The notes under the pieces: model-generated | Database searches by the model: none | What the model was told of the DNA's origin: nothing | Seen by the model: only the letters and a program-made list of their open reading frames with translations | Part shown: positions 20,306 through 29,864 of the stretch, piece after piece | How the letters are laid out: each line of letters begins with the position of its first letter | How positions within the stretch are numbered: position 1 is the stretch's first letter | Program-made: the position numbers and the translations under genes | Assembly: GCA_964019425.1 (NCBI GenBank) | Contig: OZ025819.1 | Coordinates: forward strand, 248,001-312,000 | DNA: 64,000 bases | Reading direction: 5' to 3' | Source: Flectonema sp. DT1601 | Taxonomy: Eukaryota > Euglenozoa > Diplonemea > Diplonemida > Diplonemidae

Positions 20306-22022
20306 CCCTTTAAGCCCTGAAGGCCACTATAGTGGCCTTTCGCGTTTTTTTTTTTTTGACAAAGGGGAAAAATGTACCTTGTGAGTACAAGGGTGGAGCC
20401 AGAGCTGCCAAAAAACGACAAATTTTATGTGGAATCGTGCTGCAAAAATCACCAGCTTTTTCTGAGAAAAAATTCATTTTTTTTTTTCTGCACTGGGAAC
20501 AGTCTTAGCCAGGTTGCCCATGACTATCCCATGTTTTCGGCCAAAAAATAAAATCCCTAAAACTATTTCCATCGAAAATGATTCAGTAGGGTCACCTATC
20601 CCAGATTTGGGTGCTCCTGAGTCTTCTTCGAGCGATGAAAAGAGTACAATAGAGCCAAGCATTTCCCCTCTGAAATGGAGCAAGAAAATCACCAAGGTAA
20701 AACGACGCACGTTTCGGCGGTCCTTGCAGAACATGTCAGACCTGAAATTGATGAAGGAACTGCAGAAATTTGAACTTGTGTTCACCCCAAAGGTGATGAG
20801 ATGATTTCGCACTGCAGCAACAACTAGGCACTCAATCTTAACGTAGCTGAACTCAAACTCTCTTTAGGACTCAATATCCTCGTGGGTCTCTGTAATAAAC
20901 CAAATATCTCAGATTACAGGAACGGTACATCAGACCCAGCATACACACCCCACTTCGCTTCCTGAGATCGGTTCCTCTAAATTCGAACCTATCTAAAGTT
21001 TTACACTGTCACCAACCCCGTACCTGCTGACAAGCTCTACAAAATCCGCAGCTTTTGGGAAACAATAGTTCCCAAATGGTCCGAGATCAATAAGGCGGAG
21101 GCGCAGGGACGGGTGGAGAAGTTCTCTGCCTCGTACTTTCAGTCCTAGCACAATGTGCATCACATAAATTCAGGGGCAATCCAAAAGAAGTACATGTCTT
21201 CAGCACATTGCCTCTCGAGGAGAATTATGAGACAGCCACGTGATGGACTAAAATAAGGAAATCCATCAAAAAGTGACCATCGACTTACCGGTACAGATCC
21301 ATCAGTACAACAAACTAATGGGTGGTGTTGACCTCGTAGACGGTATCAGGGGGAAGGCAAGAAGAACTCTGATGACAAAACGCTGGACCCTGAAAGTCTT
21401 TCACTACTTGTTAGAGATTTCTATCTTCAATGTTTTCACCCTCCAAAAGAAGTCTGAAAAAGACGTCGGGACATATGCTCAGTTCAAAAAAAGGCCATGT
21501 TCTCAACTTATTGATCATGGAACACACCAAACTCACACAAAATGTCACTACCTACGAAAATTTGATATTTTTGGGGACTGCAGTTCACGGATTTGTTCTC
21601 AAAAAAAGTAAGGTCATCGACTTCTTGTTCAAAAAGCGAGGTTTTCTTATGCGTGGATCCCTGCTTCGAACAATATCACGAAAATATTGACAAGTATTCA
21701 GCCCCTGTTTGCAACAACCATACCTTTGCTACACACAATCATATCCCACCGAAAAACATGAAACGGAAGCACTCTACTCCTACAACATTGCCAAAATCAA
21801 AGCGAACCCAGGGGTCCTAAGCAACAGTGTTTTTTTAGGCTGTTGTTGCATTTTCTCAAGTTATTTTGGCCCCCTTGCGGGCTGACCTCAGTTTTTTTTC
21901 AATGCGCGGGGGGGTGTCTTTCACCCTGTAATTTTTTTGTATTTTTCCCCACACCCCTTTTCCCCTTTGTCAAATTTTTCGATTTTTCTCAAAAACAGGG
22001 TTTTCAGCCTCTTATTAAAGGG
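20306..22022 (+). mobile_element. Degenerate piggyBac transposon with TTAA target duplication
   Basis: Flanked by TTAA at 20302-20305 and 22023-22026; ends are CCCTTTAA (20306-20313) and TTAAAGGG (22015-22022). This is the diagnostic arrangement of the piggyBac superfamily. A palindrome GGCCACTATAGTGGCC lies just inside the left end (20322-20337). Coding remnants on the + strand: an acidic Ser-rich N-terminal piece (20514-20804), a catalytic-domain piece containing IHQYNKLMGGVDLVDGIRG (21273-21611), and the terminal LCVDPCFEQYHENI Cys-rich piece (about 21640-21690). Frames are interrupted several times and much of the DDE domain is not readable, so it is a plain dead DNA transposon. The short but perfect ends suggest moderate age. 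Confidence 0.88.
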
Positions 22023-22097
22023 TTAAAAAAAAAAAAAAAAGAAATCAATTTTACCCCTTTAAAAGGAACATAAAATAAAAATAATATAAAATAATAA

Positions 22098-23474
22098 ATG
22101 TCGTTTAGCGACAACTACACGTTCCTGGATGAAATAGGAAGAGGTCATTTTTCTATAGTACACAGCTGTGAGAGAAAAGACGGGACAAAATTTGCAGCGA
22201 AAGTCATCGCTAAAAGTGATGAAGTTATCGGAGGCGTAATGGACGATCTTCATAAGGAAGTTAACTTGCTAACTGAAGTTAAAGGTCACGAGCATATTAC
22301 TGCAATGGAAGACTTCTTCGAAACGGAAACTGAATTAATCATAGTAATGGACTTAATGGAAGGGGGAATGCTATTTAATCAAATTGTACTGCAGAAACAC
22401 TACTCCGAAGCCTCTGCAGCAGTCGTCGTTAAAAACCTCCTCAGCGCCCTGAAACACATGCACGAAAGGAACATCGCTCATCGGGATCTGAAACCAGAAA
22501 ATATAATGCTAACGGTGTCTGACGACATCACTAATTGCAAAATAGTCGATTTTGGTTTTGCTGAAAAGAGTCCTCCGAGACTAACAAAATGCTGTGGAAC
22601 CCCTTTATACATCGCACCAGAAATATTAAACTGCGGACTCTTCAAAACTGGTGAAGACTACGGATTAGAATGCGACATGTGGTCTCTCGGAGTTATAGCT
22701 TATATTCTACTTTGTGGATACCCTCCATTCAGAGGTCGCAGTACCAACGAACAGTTTAAATCAATAGTAAGAGGACGTTATACATTCCCAGTCTCTAGAG
22801 TGTGGGGAATCATATCAGATCCTGCTAAAGAGTTTATATCAAGTCTACTAACACTAAGTCCTGAAGATAGAACAACAGCATCAGATGCTTTAGAAGCTGA
22901 ATGGATTATAAGTAATAGCGATCCAGATGATAATTTGGTTGAGACTGTTGCGAATCTCGTTGATTTCAATGCAAGACAGCAATGGCGGAGGGGAATCTTC
23001 GGAGTTGAAGCTATTACTAGAATGCAGTATGCTACAGCTTGTAAGAATTTATTTATGAAACCTAATTCTGATATCGTTAAAACTTTCAATGAGGCAACAG
23101 ATCAAGTTACGATTCTTGACCTTCGTAGGAATTACGTTGGTCCAAAAGGAATAATGGCACTCTTACCAATCCTTCAGCAGAATCATCAAATTGAAAAACT
23201 TATATTTGGAAGCAACGGTTTAAACAATTCAGTCATTGAAAAACTTTGTCAAGTATTAAAAAAACACAAAAGTGTTCATTCTGTCGACCTGTCAAACAAC
23301 CCAATAAGTCACATGGCTGGTAAATATTTGCTATCAACATTGCAAGCCAATAATAACATAACAGAAATTAATTTATGTGGTACACACTTGTTGGAAAGTA
23401 CGATTAAAAAATTGGAATGGCAATTGATGCGTAATGTTGAGTCGTGTAAGGCGTCGTCGGTTTGCGAACAGTGA
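22098..23474 (+). CDS. CAMK-type Ser/Thr kinase with C-terminal leucine-rich repeats
   Basis: 458 aa, intronless. Kinase domain about 8-270: GRGHFSIV glycine loop, catalytic lysine K35 in AAKVIAK, HRDLKPEN at 128-135, DFG 151-153, GTPLYIAPE activation segment, DMWSLGVIAYILLCGYPPF. All active-site residues are present, and the domain resembles CAMK/CDPK or MAPKAPK kinases. A linker follows (FNARQQWRRGIFGVEAITRM). Residues about 320-445 are ribonuclease-inhibitor-type LRRs (VTILDLRRNYVGPKGIMALL, VHSVDLSNNPISHMAGKYLL, ITEINLCGTHL). There are no EF hands. The LRRs may dock partners or replace a calmodulin-binding tail. The gene begins 71 bp after the piggyBac TTAA and has no obvious pyrimidine-rich acceptor at its start. 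Confidence 0.92.
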   Translation: MSFSDNYTFLDEIGRGHFSIVHSCERKDGTKFAAKVIAKSDEVIGGVMDDLHKEVNLLTEVKGHEHITAMEDFFETETELIIVMDLMEGGMLFNQIVLQKHYSEASAAVVVKNLLSALKHMHERNIAHRDLKPENIMLTVSDDITNCKIVDFGFAEKSPPRLTKCCGTPLYIAPEILNCGLFKTGEDYGLECDMWSLGVIAYILLCGYPPFRGRSTNEQFKSIVRGRYTFPVSRVWGIISDPAKEFISSLLTLSPEDRTTASDALEAEWIISNSDPDDNLVETVANLVDFNARQQWRRGIFGVEAITRMQYATACKNLFMKPNSDIVKTFNEATDQVTILDLRRNYVGPKGIMALLPILQQNHQIEKLIFGSNGLNNSVIEKLCQVLKKHKSVHSVDLSNNPISHMAGKYLLSTLQANNNITEINLCGTHLLESTIKKLEWQLMRNVESCKASSVCEQ

Positions 23475-24127
23475 CTTTACAATAGTTGAGGAGTTCTTTT
23501 TTTTTTTTGTTAATCTATTCCCTTGTTTTGTTTTTGATACAATTTAATTTTTTTTTTTTTTTTTTTTTTTACCCTTTAAAAATTTTAAAAAAATTTATTC
23601 TTATCAAAGGCATGTCAATCTGACTTAGTTGTCTAATTCGCAAGGAAATCTTTACATCTTGGGGGCGAAATATCTTCTGAAGGATGTGTTTTTATTATTA
23701 TTATTATCTTTTTTTTGTTTTTGTTGTTTTTTTTTATGTTGTGTTTTAAAGTGCCATTGCGCAAAGCAGCTGAAATAGTGTTGTTCTTATAATCTGTGTT
23801 ATCTGTCGTTCTGGACATGTTGTACATGTCCCCATCGAATCCCATCATGTATGGAATTTCACGAGCAACAACGCCTGGCCATTACCCTAATTTAGTTTTT
23901 GCCAGTTTCAAGTTGCATTTTATTTAATTATAGTATCACGTTCTCTTCATTTTCCCAATTTCCTAACCCAATATTATTTTTTTTTAAAAAATTTTATTTG
24001 CATCCAAAAGTATGAAAATTAAAAAGATATCCTCTATGGGTATTCAAACTTCCTCTTCTATTTTTATTTATCACAACCAGATCCCTCAAAAGCAGTGAGA
24101 TGTTCCATAATTCGTAATAACTGTCCG
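23475..24127. other. Spacer containing a block shared with the SmD3 upstream region
   Basis: No gene. T run at about 23549-23569. At 23901-23916 the 16-mer GCCAGTTTCAAGTTGC occurs; it is repeated exactly at 41520-41535, and both are followed by a TATTT, a TCA-rich stretch, and then ATCCAAAA about 70-90 bp on. Confidence 0.5.
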
Positions 24128-26797
24128 ATGCTTTCCATTAGTTCGAATGACACAATCTCGAGTTACCTTCGTAGAAATTGTAAAACAGTTCCTGACCAGA
24201 TAGCGATTGATAGCGGAAATGGAAATTATTATTCTTATGAATATGTTACTGAATTGACAAAGAAATTTGCGAAAATACTTAAAAAAAACTGCAAATCCGG
24301 AGATGTTATCGTTTTGATAGTTGACGAGGGAGTTCCTCAAATAATATCACAGCTTGGTGTTAAGGAATGTCGTTGTGTGTTTTGTCCTTTTGATGTAACA
24401 TTCCCGGAGTTAAAGGTCAAGTCTATGGCTGAAGAAATCAACGCTACAGTGATAATATCCATGCAACCATTGCCATACGCCATCTCTGATTCTATTGTGA
24501 ATCTAACATACGAGGAGTTAATTAATTCATCTGTTCAAAGTACAATAGAGAATGATAGTTGTTTAGATACAGAAAACGCTATTTGCTACATACAGCATAC
24601 ATCAGGATCGTCTGGTAAACCAAAACCATGTCCTTGCCTTGAAAAAGAAATCATACTGTACTCAAGCAATAGATGTTCTCACGAAGGTATTCAATCCACA
24701 AGTAGGGTTTTGTCTGCATCAAATTCAGTATTTGATCCTTCTCAAGGTGATCTCGTTTCTGTTTTAGTATCCGCATCGACTATAGTTGCCCCAGGAAGGC
24801 AATTCCTACTTCACGAAGTGTCTGAAATTATATCACACAGCAGAGTTACTCATTTGTGCACAACTCCATCAATGTTATCGTTGATTTCATTGCAATTTCA
24901 TTATTCGGGTTTGAAAGTTATATCGGTTGGTGGTGAGCAAAGCCCTACTCAACTTGTACATAATTGGCTTTCTTACGATAAAGGAAACAACTCTGTGAGA
25001 ATTGTTAATGTATACGGTCTAACTGAAGAGTGTGTTTATCAAAGTAGATTTGAATTTTTCATCGATAAAAAAATTGAAGTAAATTGCATTGGAAAACCAG
25101 ATTCGAACCATAGCTTTACTCTGAACGATGATGGTATTCTTTTTGTTAATAAAACTTGTACAGGTGACTTCTGTGAAGTTATTGATACTAATGGAAGTGT
25201 TTCATATCATTTAAAGGGAAGAAAGGACAATCAAATAAAACTGAATGGCGTGAGGATCGCACCAGAAGAAATCGAGCTCTTTCTCAACAACCATCCGCTA
25301 ATTAATAATAGCGTTGTTTACAAGTATTGTAATCAGTTAGTTGCGGCAGTTGAATTTCATGAAACATGTCAGTCTGTTGTGAGTCCAGTTCTTTATTCAG
25401 GAATCTCATATTTGTTGAGACAATTTTTAAAAAAGTTTTTACAACCTCAACTGATTCCAACTGCATTCAATGTTTTTGATAGCAGTGTTGGATTACCGAT
25501 TGGTCCGACAGGAAAAGTCAACAGACTTGAAATTCAGAAACAAAGCATCTCTGACATCAGTGAGACAGATACTGAAGGACCTGAATTATCAACACCACTG
25601 CAACAAATGATAGCTTCAGTTTGGGGGTCGGTGTTGGAATTAAGTTCCAACAAATCACTTCATCAGTTATCTGATTGGAACTCACTTGGAGGTACTTCAC
25701 TAACAGCAGTGCTTGCTGTTCGTAAACTTCGCTTTTTAGTTGAAGGTGGAGGTGGTGGTACTAACTGGCCAGCTCACAAGACAACTGAAGCAAACGGAGA
25801 CGCCTCATTATATCTCCACACTTCAGGGTTGTTTACATCATCATCTAATTCATCTAATAATGGAGCTGCTCTTTTAGTTGGTGGTGACGCAGAATGTTTT
25901 ATGGGAATGTGTGATGGAGGTACCTTCGCACCCTGCAAATTATCAGAATTGGGAACCATAAAACAATATTCAGATTTCCTACACGACAATGGTGTGAAGG
26001 TACCTCATTCAACAGGTGATAGTGATTCAGTTATTGATATTCACAAACAAGTGTTTGCGAGATTTAATCAAAAAGAACTTCTTCGATGTCTCTTAATAGA
26101 AGAAACTGAAACCTCACCTTCCATCGAACGACCGAGGAAGGGAGTAACCCCATTACATGTTGCTGCAGGAGAAGGTCATCTTGAAGTGGTGAAGATGCTT
26201 TTGACTGAATTCAACTTCTCACCAACGATGACTACGGGTAGAGGAGGCATGGCAGTTCACTTCGCAGCAGCAGCTGGAAAATTTGAAGTGTTGTCATTTC
26301 TGTTGCAACACACTCCGGTTACTGTTCGTGATAAAGGAAGACAATCAATACTTCACTACGCTGTTAGAAGTGGTCAAACTAATAGTGTTCAACTGATACT
26401 CAAATCTGACAAATCCCTACTCGATTCTCGTGATAAACAGTTCCGCTCACCTCTTCATTGGGCAGTTCTACACTCTCACGTTGAGATAGTTAAGATTTTA
26501 ATAAAAGAAGGTGCGACTATTGATTATCCTCCAATTCCACCTATAAAGGCTTCTCGTAGTACTCGAAAACCTGCATACTCTCCTGGAGAACTGGCCATAC
26601 AACAAATAGTTAAACAACAAGAAAGTAACAAGTTACATGATTGCCTTGCCATATTACTCCTCCTCCTTGATAATGGATCACTGAAGAAATATCCAATAAG
26701 TTCTTCTTTGGAACAAGAGAGAAAACAAGTCTCGCATATCATTAAAGATTTCTCAGAATTCAATCACATTATGTTAGAGGGTGGTATTGAAAAATGA
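24128..26797 (+). CDS. NRPS-like adenylation-carrier-ankyrin fusion protein (AASDH-like)
   Basis: 889 aa from the ATG at 24128; the frame is open further upstream to a CACAACCAG at 24080, so an upstream exon is possible. Adenylation domain about 1-470: A3 loop YIQHTSGSSGKPK (about 155-167), NVYGLTEE, GRKDNQIKLNGVRIAPEEIE (about 364-383), catalytic Lys in PTGKVNR (about 463). Carrier domain about 495-560, with the phosphopantetheine serine S524 in LGGTSL. After a Gly/Ser-rich linker, four or so ankyrin repeats (about 670-815) include TPLHVAAGEGHLEVVKMLL and SPLHWAVLHSHVEIVKILI. The A-PCP part resembles beta-alanine-activating enzyme (ACSF4/AASDH), which in animals carries PQQ repeats instead of ankyrins. 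It probably activates an amino or fatty acid as AMP ester and loads it on the carrier arm; the substrate is unknown. The ankyrins imply a protein partner or anchoring. Confidence 0.88.
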   Translation: MLSISSNDTISSYLRRNCKTVPDQIAIDSGNGNYYSYEYVTELTKKFAKILKKNCKSGDVIVLIVDEGVPQIISQLGVKECRCVFCPFDVTFPELKVKSMAEEINATVIISMQPLPYAISDSIVNLTYEELINSSVQSTIENDSCLDTENAICYIQHTSGSSGKPKPCPCLEKEIILYSSNRCSHEGIQSTSRVLSASNSVFDPSQGDLVSVLVSASTIVAPGRQFLLHEVSEIISHSRVTHLCTTPSMLSLISLQFHYSGLKVISVGGEQSPTQLVHNWLSYDKGNNSVRIVNVYGLTEECVYQSRFEFFIDKKIEVNCIGKPDSNHSFTLNDDGILFVNKTCTGDFCEVIDTNGSVSYHLKGRKDNQIKLNGVRIAPEEIELFLNNHPLINNSVVYKYCNQLVAAVEFHETCQSVVSPVLYSGISYLLRQFLKKFLQPQLIPTAFNVFDSSVGLPIGPTGKVNRLEIQKQSISDISETDTEGPELSTPLQQMIASVWGSVLELSSNKSLHQLSDWNSLGGTSLTAVLAVRKLRFLVEGGGGGTNWPAHKTTEANGDASLYLHTSGLFTSSSNSSNNGAALLVGGDAECFMGMCDGGTFAPCKLSELGTIKQYSDFLHDNGVKVPHSTGDSDSVIDIHKQVFARFNQKELLRCLLIEETETSPSIERPRKGVTPLHVAAGEGHLEVVKMLLTEFNFSPTMTTGRGGMAVHFAAAAGKFEVLSFLLQHTPVTVRDKGRQSILHYAVRSGQTNSVQLILKSDKSLLDSRDKQFRSPLHWAVLHSHVEIVKILIKEGATIDYPPIPPIKASRSTRKPAYSPGELAIQQIVKQQESNKLHDCLAILLLLLDNGSLKKYPISSSLEQERKQVSHIIKDFSEFNHIMLEGGIEK

Positions 26798-26801
26798 ATT
26801 T

Positions 26802-26803
<2 letters not shown>

Positions 26804-26840
<37 letters not shown>
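26804..26840. repeat. 37-base T run
   Basis: Uninterrupted T tract just behind the adenylation-ankyrin gene. Similar runs of 17-42 bases lie behind or between most genes here (for example 10211-10252, 42781-42816, 53919-53947 and 56007-56035). Lengths of this kind are prone to assembly error. Confidence 0.9.
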
Positions 26841-26841
<1 letters not shown>

Positions 26842-27079
26842 ACTTAAACTTTTTTTATTGTGTCAAAGTGGGCGGGGATACATCTAACCTCCTGTATTCA
26901 CTGTCTTTTATTAAAGAAATTTGATTAAATAAATACAGCGTACTCTTCACTGCTATTCAGGTGCAAAAAAACTCATGTAAATGTAGTACGATTCAGCTAC
27001 CTTAAGAAACGCACTTCACCATTGGGTAAGTTAGTATTATGTTACTATTTCAACAGCACAATCCAAATAAATAAGTAAA

Positions 27080-28846
27080 ATGAATCCAGACACTACATCT
27101 GAACAGGCTGCGGCATCTATTGTCTCTGACATTATAGCTGGAAGAAGGACTATTGGAGACATTCTTGGACCTATTCACGGTGGTTCCAATACTATTGGTT
27201 TGAATCCTGATATTAAAGTCCCAAGAGGTGATACAAAAGAAGCATGTGTTGCTCCTCCCGCAGACGTATCACCAATGGATGAATCTAATAAGAAATTAGT
27301 TAGCAGCTGTGGACCAAAAGACAGAGTGAATCCAACTCCACAAGAATACGATTTGGTTGTGGTAGGTGCTGGTGTTGCTGGACTGTTGTCATCAATAATG
27401 TCGAAGGCTCTTGGTAAGAAAGTTTTATTAATTGAAAAACACTACATGGGAGGAGATTGTCTCAATGTTGGTTGCTTTCCATCAAAGGCTCTAATCTCAT
27501 GTGCAAGACGCGCTCATGAGGCGGCTAATTCATCTGCTTTGGGAGTGAATGTAACTGGAGTTTCTGTTGATTTCCCTTTCGTCATGGAGCGTATGCGTAA
27601 ACTTCGTTCACAAATCGCTTCCACACACGACTCTGTAGAACGTTACTGCCGTGATTTCTGCACTGACATCATGCTTGGTAGCGCAGTCTTTACTTCAAAA
27701 ACATCTCTTGAGGTTACTGGTCATGATGGTAAATCCCAAACTGTTAATTTCAGCAAGGCGATGATTGCCACTGGAGGATCTGCTTCTATTCCTCCTATTC
27801 CAGGATTGAGAGAGGCACCTCATATCACAAACATGACACTATTTAACTTAGAAGAATTACCTTCAAGTATAGTTCTAATTGGTGCTGGACCAATTGGAAT
27901 AGAAATGGCTCAAACGATGGCTCGTTTTGGTTCAAAAGTTACTATCTTAGAGATAGCTCCTCAATTACTTCCAAGAGAAGACGAAGACGCTGCGATGGTC
28001 CTTCAAAAGAAACTTTCAGAAGAGAAGAATCTTACAATTCTGGTTGGTATTTCAATCGTGAACATCACTTACAACGGTAATGGAAAGTCTGCCAATGATG
28101 CTAGAATGAAAGCCCCTTGGGATGAATACACTGTTTCAATCAAAACCTCCTCAGGTGAATCCCAACTAATTCGCACCTCGGCCCTCCTAAATGCGACTGG
28201 CAGAGCTCCAAATGTATCCGGACTCGGACTCGAACTTGCCGGTGTTCAATATGATACTAGAAGTGGAGTTCATATTGATGAATTCTTTCAAACTAGTAAC
28301 CCAAGTATCTATTCGTGTGGTGATGTTGCTTCTCCTTTTAAATTTACACACGCTGCAGATTGGCAGGCGAGAACTGCAATTCGAAACATGTTTTTAGGTT
28401 TGAGAGAATCTCATGATAACTTACTTACTCCGTGGTGTACGTACACAGATCCGGAAATTGCGCATGTTGGAAAATATGAAAAGGAATTGAAAACGTCAGG
28501 TGTTGCATTTGAAACTTACAAAAGAGAATTGAAGGATGTTGATCGTTGTTTGTGTGAAGGTGTTGAGGAAGGGTTTGTTAAGATCACTTGTTCAGAAGGA
28601 ACCGATCGTATCCTCGGCGCTACTATTGTTGGTCCTAATGCGGGAGATTTAATCTCTCAGATTACTTTATGTATGACAAATGGTATTGGTTTATCTAAGA
28701 TAGCTGGAACTATGTATCCTTATCCAACAACAGCTGAAGCAATTAGACAATGTGCTGCTCAATACTGGCAACGTGGAAAATTAAAGACCACCGTCAACAA
28801 AGAAGTTGTAGAACAGCTTCTTAAGAGAAGAAAGTCGTCTTTGTGA
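27080..28846 (+). CDS. MerA/dihydrolipoamide-dehydrogenase-like flavoprotein disulfide reductase
   Basis: 588 aa. An 88-residue N-terminal extension of unknown role is followed by the class I flavoprotein reductase fold: FAD-binding DLVVVGAGVAGLLSS, redox cysteines C127 and C132 in GGDCLNVGCFPSKA, NAD(P)-binding SIVLIGAGPIGIEMAQTMAR, second FAD motif IYSCGDVASPFKFTH, and the dimerisation domain ending MYPYPTTAEAIRQ. In true dihydrolipoamide dehydrogenases the last motif is HPTxxE; here the catalytic histidine is Y548 (YPTTAE 548-553). That matches mercuric-reductase-like or undefined pyridine-nucleotide reductases more than the pyruvate dehydrogenase E3. No N-terminal HMA domain or C-terminal Cys pair is seen, so mercury reduction is not claimed. 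The leader acceptor ACTATTTCAACAG ends at 27056. Confidence 0.9.
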   Translation: MNPDTTSEQAAASIVSDIIAGRRTIGDILGPIHGGSNTIGLNPDIKVPRGDTKEACVAPPADVSPMDESNKKLVSSCGPKDRVNPTPQEYDLVVVGAGVAGLLSSIMSKALGKKVLLIEKHYMGGDCLNVGCFPSKALISCARRAHEAANSSALGVNVTGVSVDFPFVMERMRKLRSQIASTHDSVERYCRDFCTDIMLGSAVFTSKTSLEVTGHDGKSQTVNFSKAMIATGGSASIPPIPGLREAPHITNMTLFNLEELPSSIVLIGAGPIGIEMAQTMARFGSKVTILEIAPQLLPREDEDAAMVLQKKLSEEKNLTILVGISIVNITYNGNGKSANDARMKAPWDEYTVSIKTSSGESQLIRTSALLNATGRAPNVSGLGLELAGVQYDTRSGVHIDEFFQTSNPSIYSCGDVASPFKFTHAADWQARTAIRNMFLGLRESHDNLLTPWCTYTDPEIAHVGKYEKELKTSGVAFETYKRELKDVDRCLCEGVEEGFVKITCSEGTDRILGATIVGPNAGDLISQITLCMTNGIGLSKIAGTMYPYPTTAEAIRQCAAQYWQRGKLKTTVNKEVVEQLLKRRKSSL

Positions 28847-29450
28847 TATCTGTCGCATAAAAAAACAATAAAATAGCTGCGAATTTATTTAGTATGTGCG
28901 GTACTCAAGATCCTTTCAGTGTGGTGTCTCCGTGTTCTCGTTCTTAGGTGATTGAGTACCGTTTTATTTGTTATTGCTTCTTTGATGATGTACTCATTTC
29001 ATTTCTTTTTTTTCCTTTTTTGATTTGTTAAAATTCTTTTGCTAGCGATAGTCTTTTCTGTCGAGGCCGCCATTGCAAAATTTTGCGACTTCGAGCCTTC
29101 CGATATCTATTGCACAGCGTAAAAAAAAGGGGAAAAAAAAAAAAAAAGAAAAACAATCTGAGAATGAGGGTTTCTTCAGCGTTATTGAGCTAAGCGTCTT
29201 CACGAGAGGAGGACAAAAAAAAACAAAAAAAACAAAAAAAAACAAAGAAACTCAGAAATACAGAGGTAAGATACATTTCCCCCACCCACATTCCGTTTTA
29301 CCGACTCCAACAGAGGACCGGATTTGCAGGAGAGCTGATTTTCATTTTCAGGCATGTCAAAAGGTACTCTCACAAGTAGCAATGTAATTGTCGTACTGTT
29401 GAAGGAGATTAATATTTATCTTCACCTCGCGATAGTTTAATTAAATTAAA
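28847..29450. other. Spacer, purine- and pyrimidine-rich tracts
   Basis: No convincing gene; the two frames that overlap here on opposite strands are low-complexity Lys/Phe. A pyrimidine-rich acceptor TTTTCATTTTCAG ends at 29351, about 100 nt before the next ATG. Confidence 0.5.
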
Positions 29451-29864
29451 ATGGATCACCTTATTAACGACTCCGATGGTCTAAAGTGCACCGCTCTATT
29501 GGCGTTACTCGCAGCAGCTGCAGACGAACCTGACGAAGCCTATGAAACGTTAGCAATGGACGCATCTGCAGCACCCAGACGGAGGAGGGAGTTACGTAAA
29601 GGGAGTCAGCTCGGAGAGACGACGGTTCCAGTTCAGCAATTTTGGGAGCTGCCAGTTTTTCAGGGTGGTTTTGGTGTGGTGAGGAGGACAATGAAAAAAA
29701 GAAAATCTCTTGTAGAAAACTACCCTCCGAAACCCCTTGATGCGATGGCTCTCGGAGTCACAACTCCTTTAGAACAGACGCCGTGTCTTCACAGACGGCG
29801 AACTTCGTACGTTCCTCGTTGTGGTGAAATAGAACCTATAGTTCCTCGAAAAGTATCATTTTAA
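29451..29864 (+). CDS. Small hypothetical protein
   Basis: 137 aa, not recognised. The start follows an AAATTAAAATTAAA-type A-rich leader typical of this window. It has an Ala-rich acidic N-terminus (LLALLAAAADEPDEAYETLA), then basic clusters (RRRRELRKG, MKKRKS), and a Pro-rich tail with TPCLHRRRTSYVPRCGEIEP. There is no signal peptide or TM segment. The frame uses ordinary codons rather than homopolymer, and the minus-strand overlap is only half as long, so I favour a real gene, possibly nuclear or a short regulatory protein. Confidence 0.5.
   Translation: MDHLINDSDGLKCTALLALLAAAADEPDEAYETLAMDASAAPRRRRELRKGSQLGETTVPVQQFWELPVFQGGFGVVRRTMKKRKSLVENYPPKPLDAMALGVTTPLEQTPCLHRRRTSYVPRCGEIEPIVPRKVSF

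Noticed and set aside
21843-22073. Frame at the right end of the piggyBac fossil
   Set aside because: Phe/Pro/Lys-rich low complexity running through the terminal repeat and an A run; not coding.
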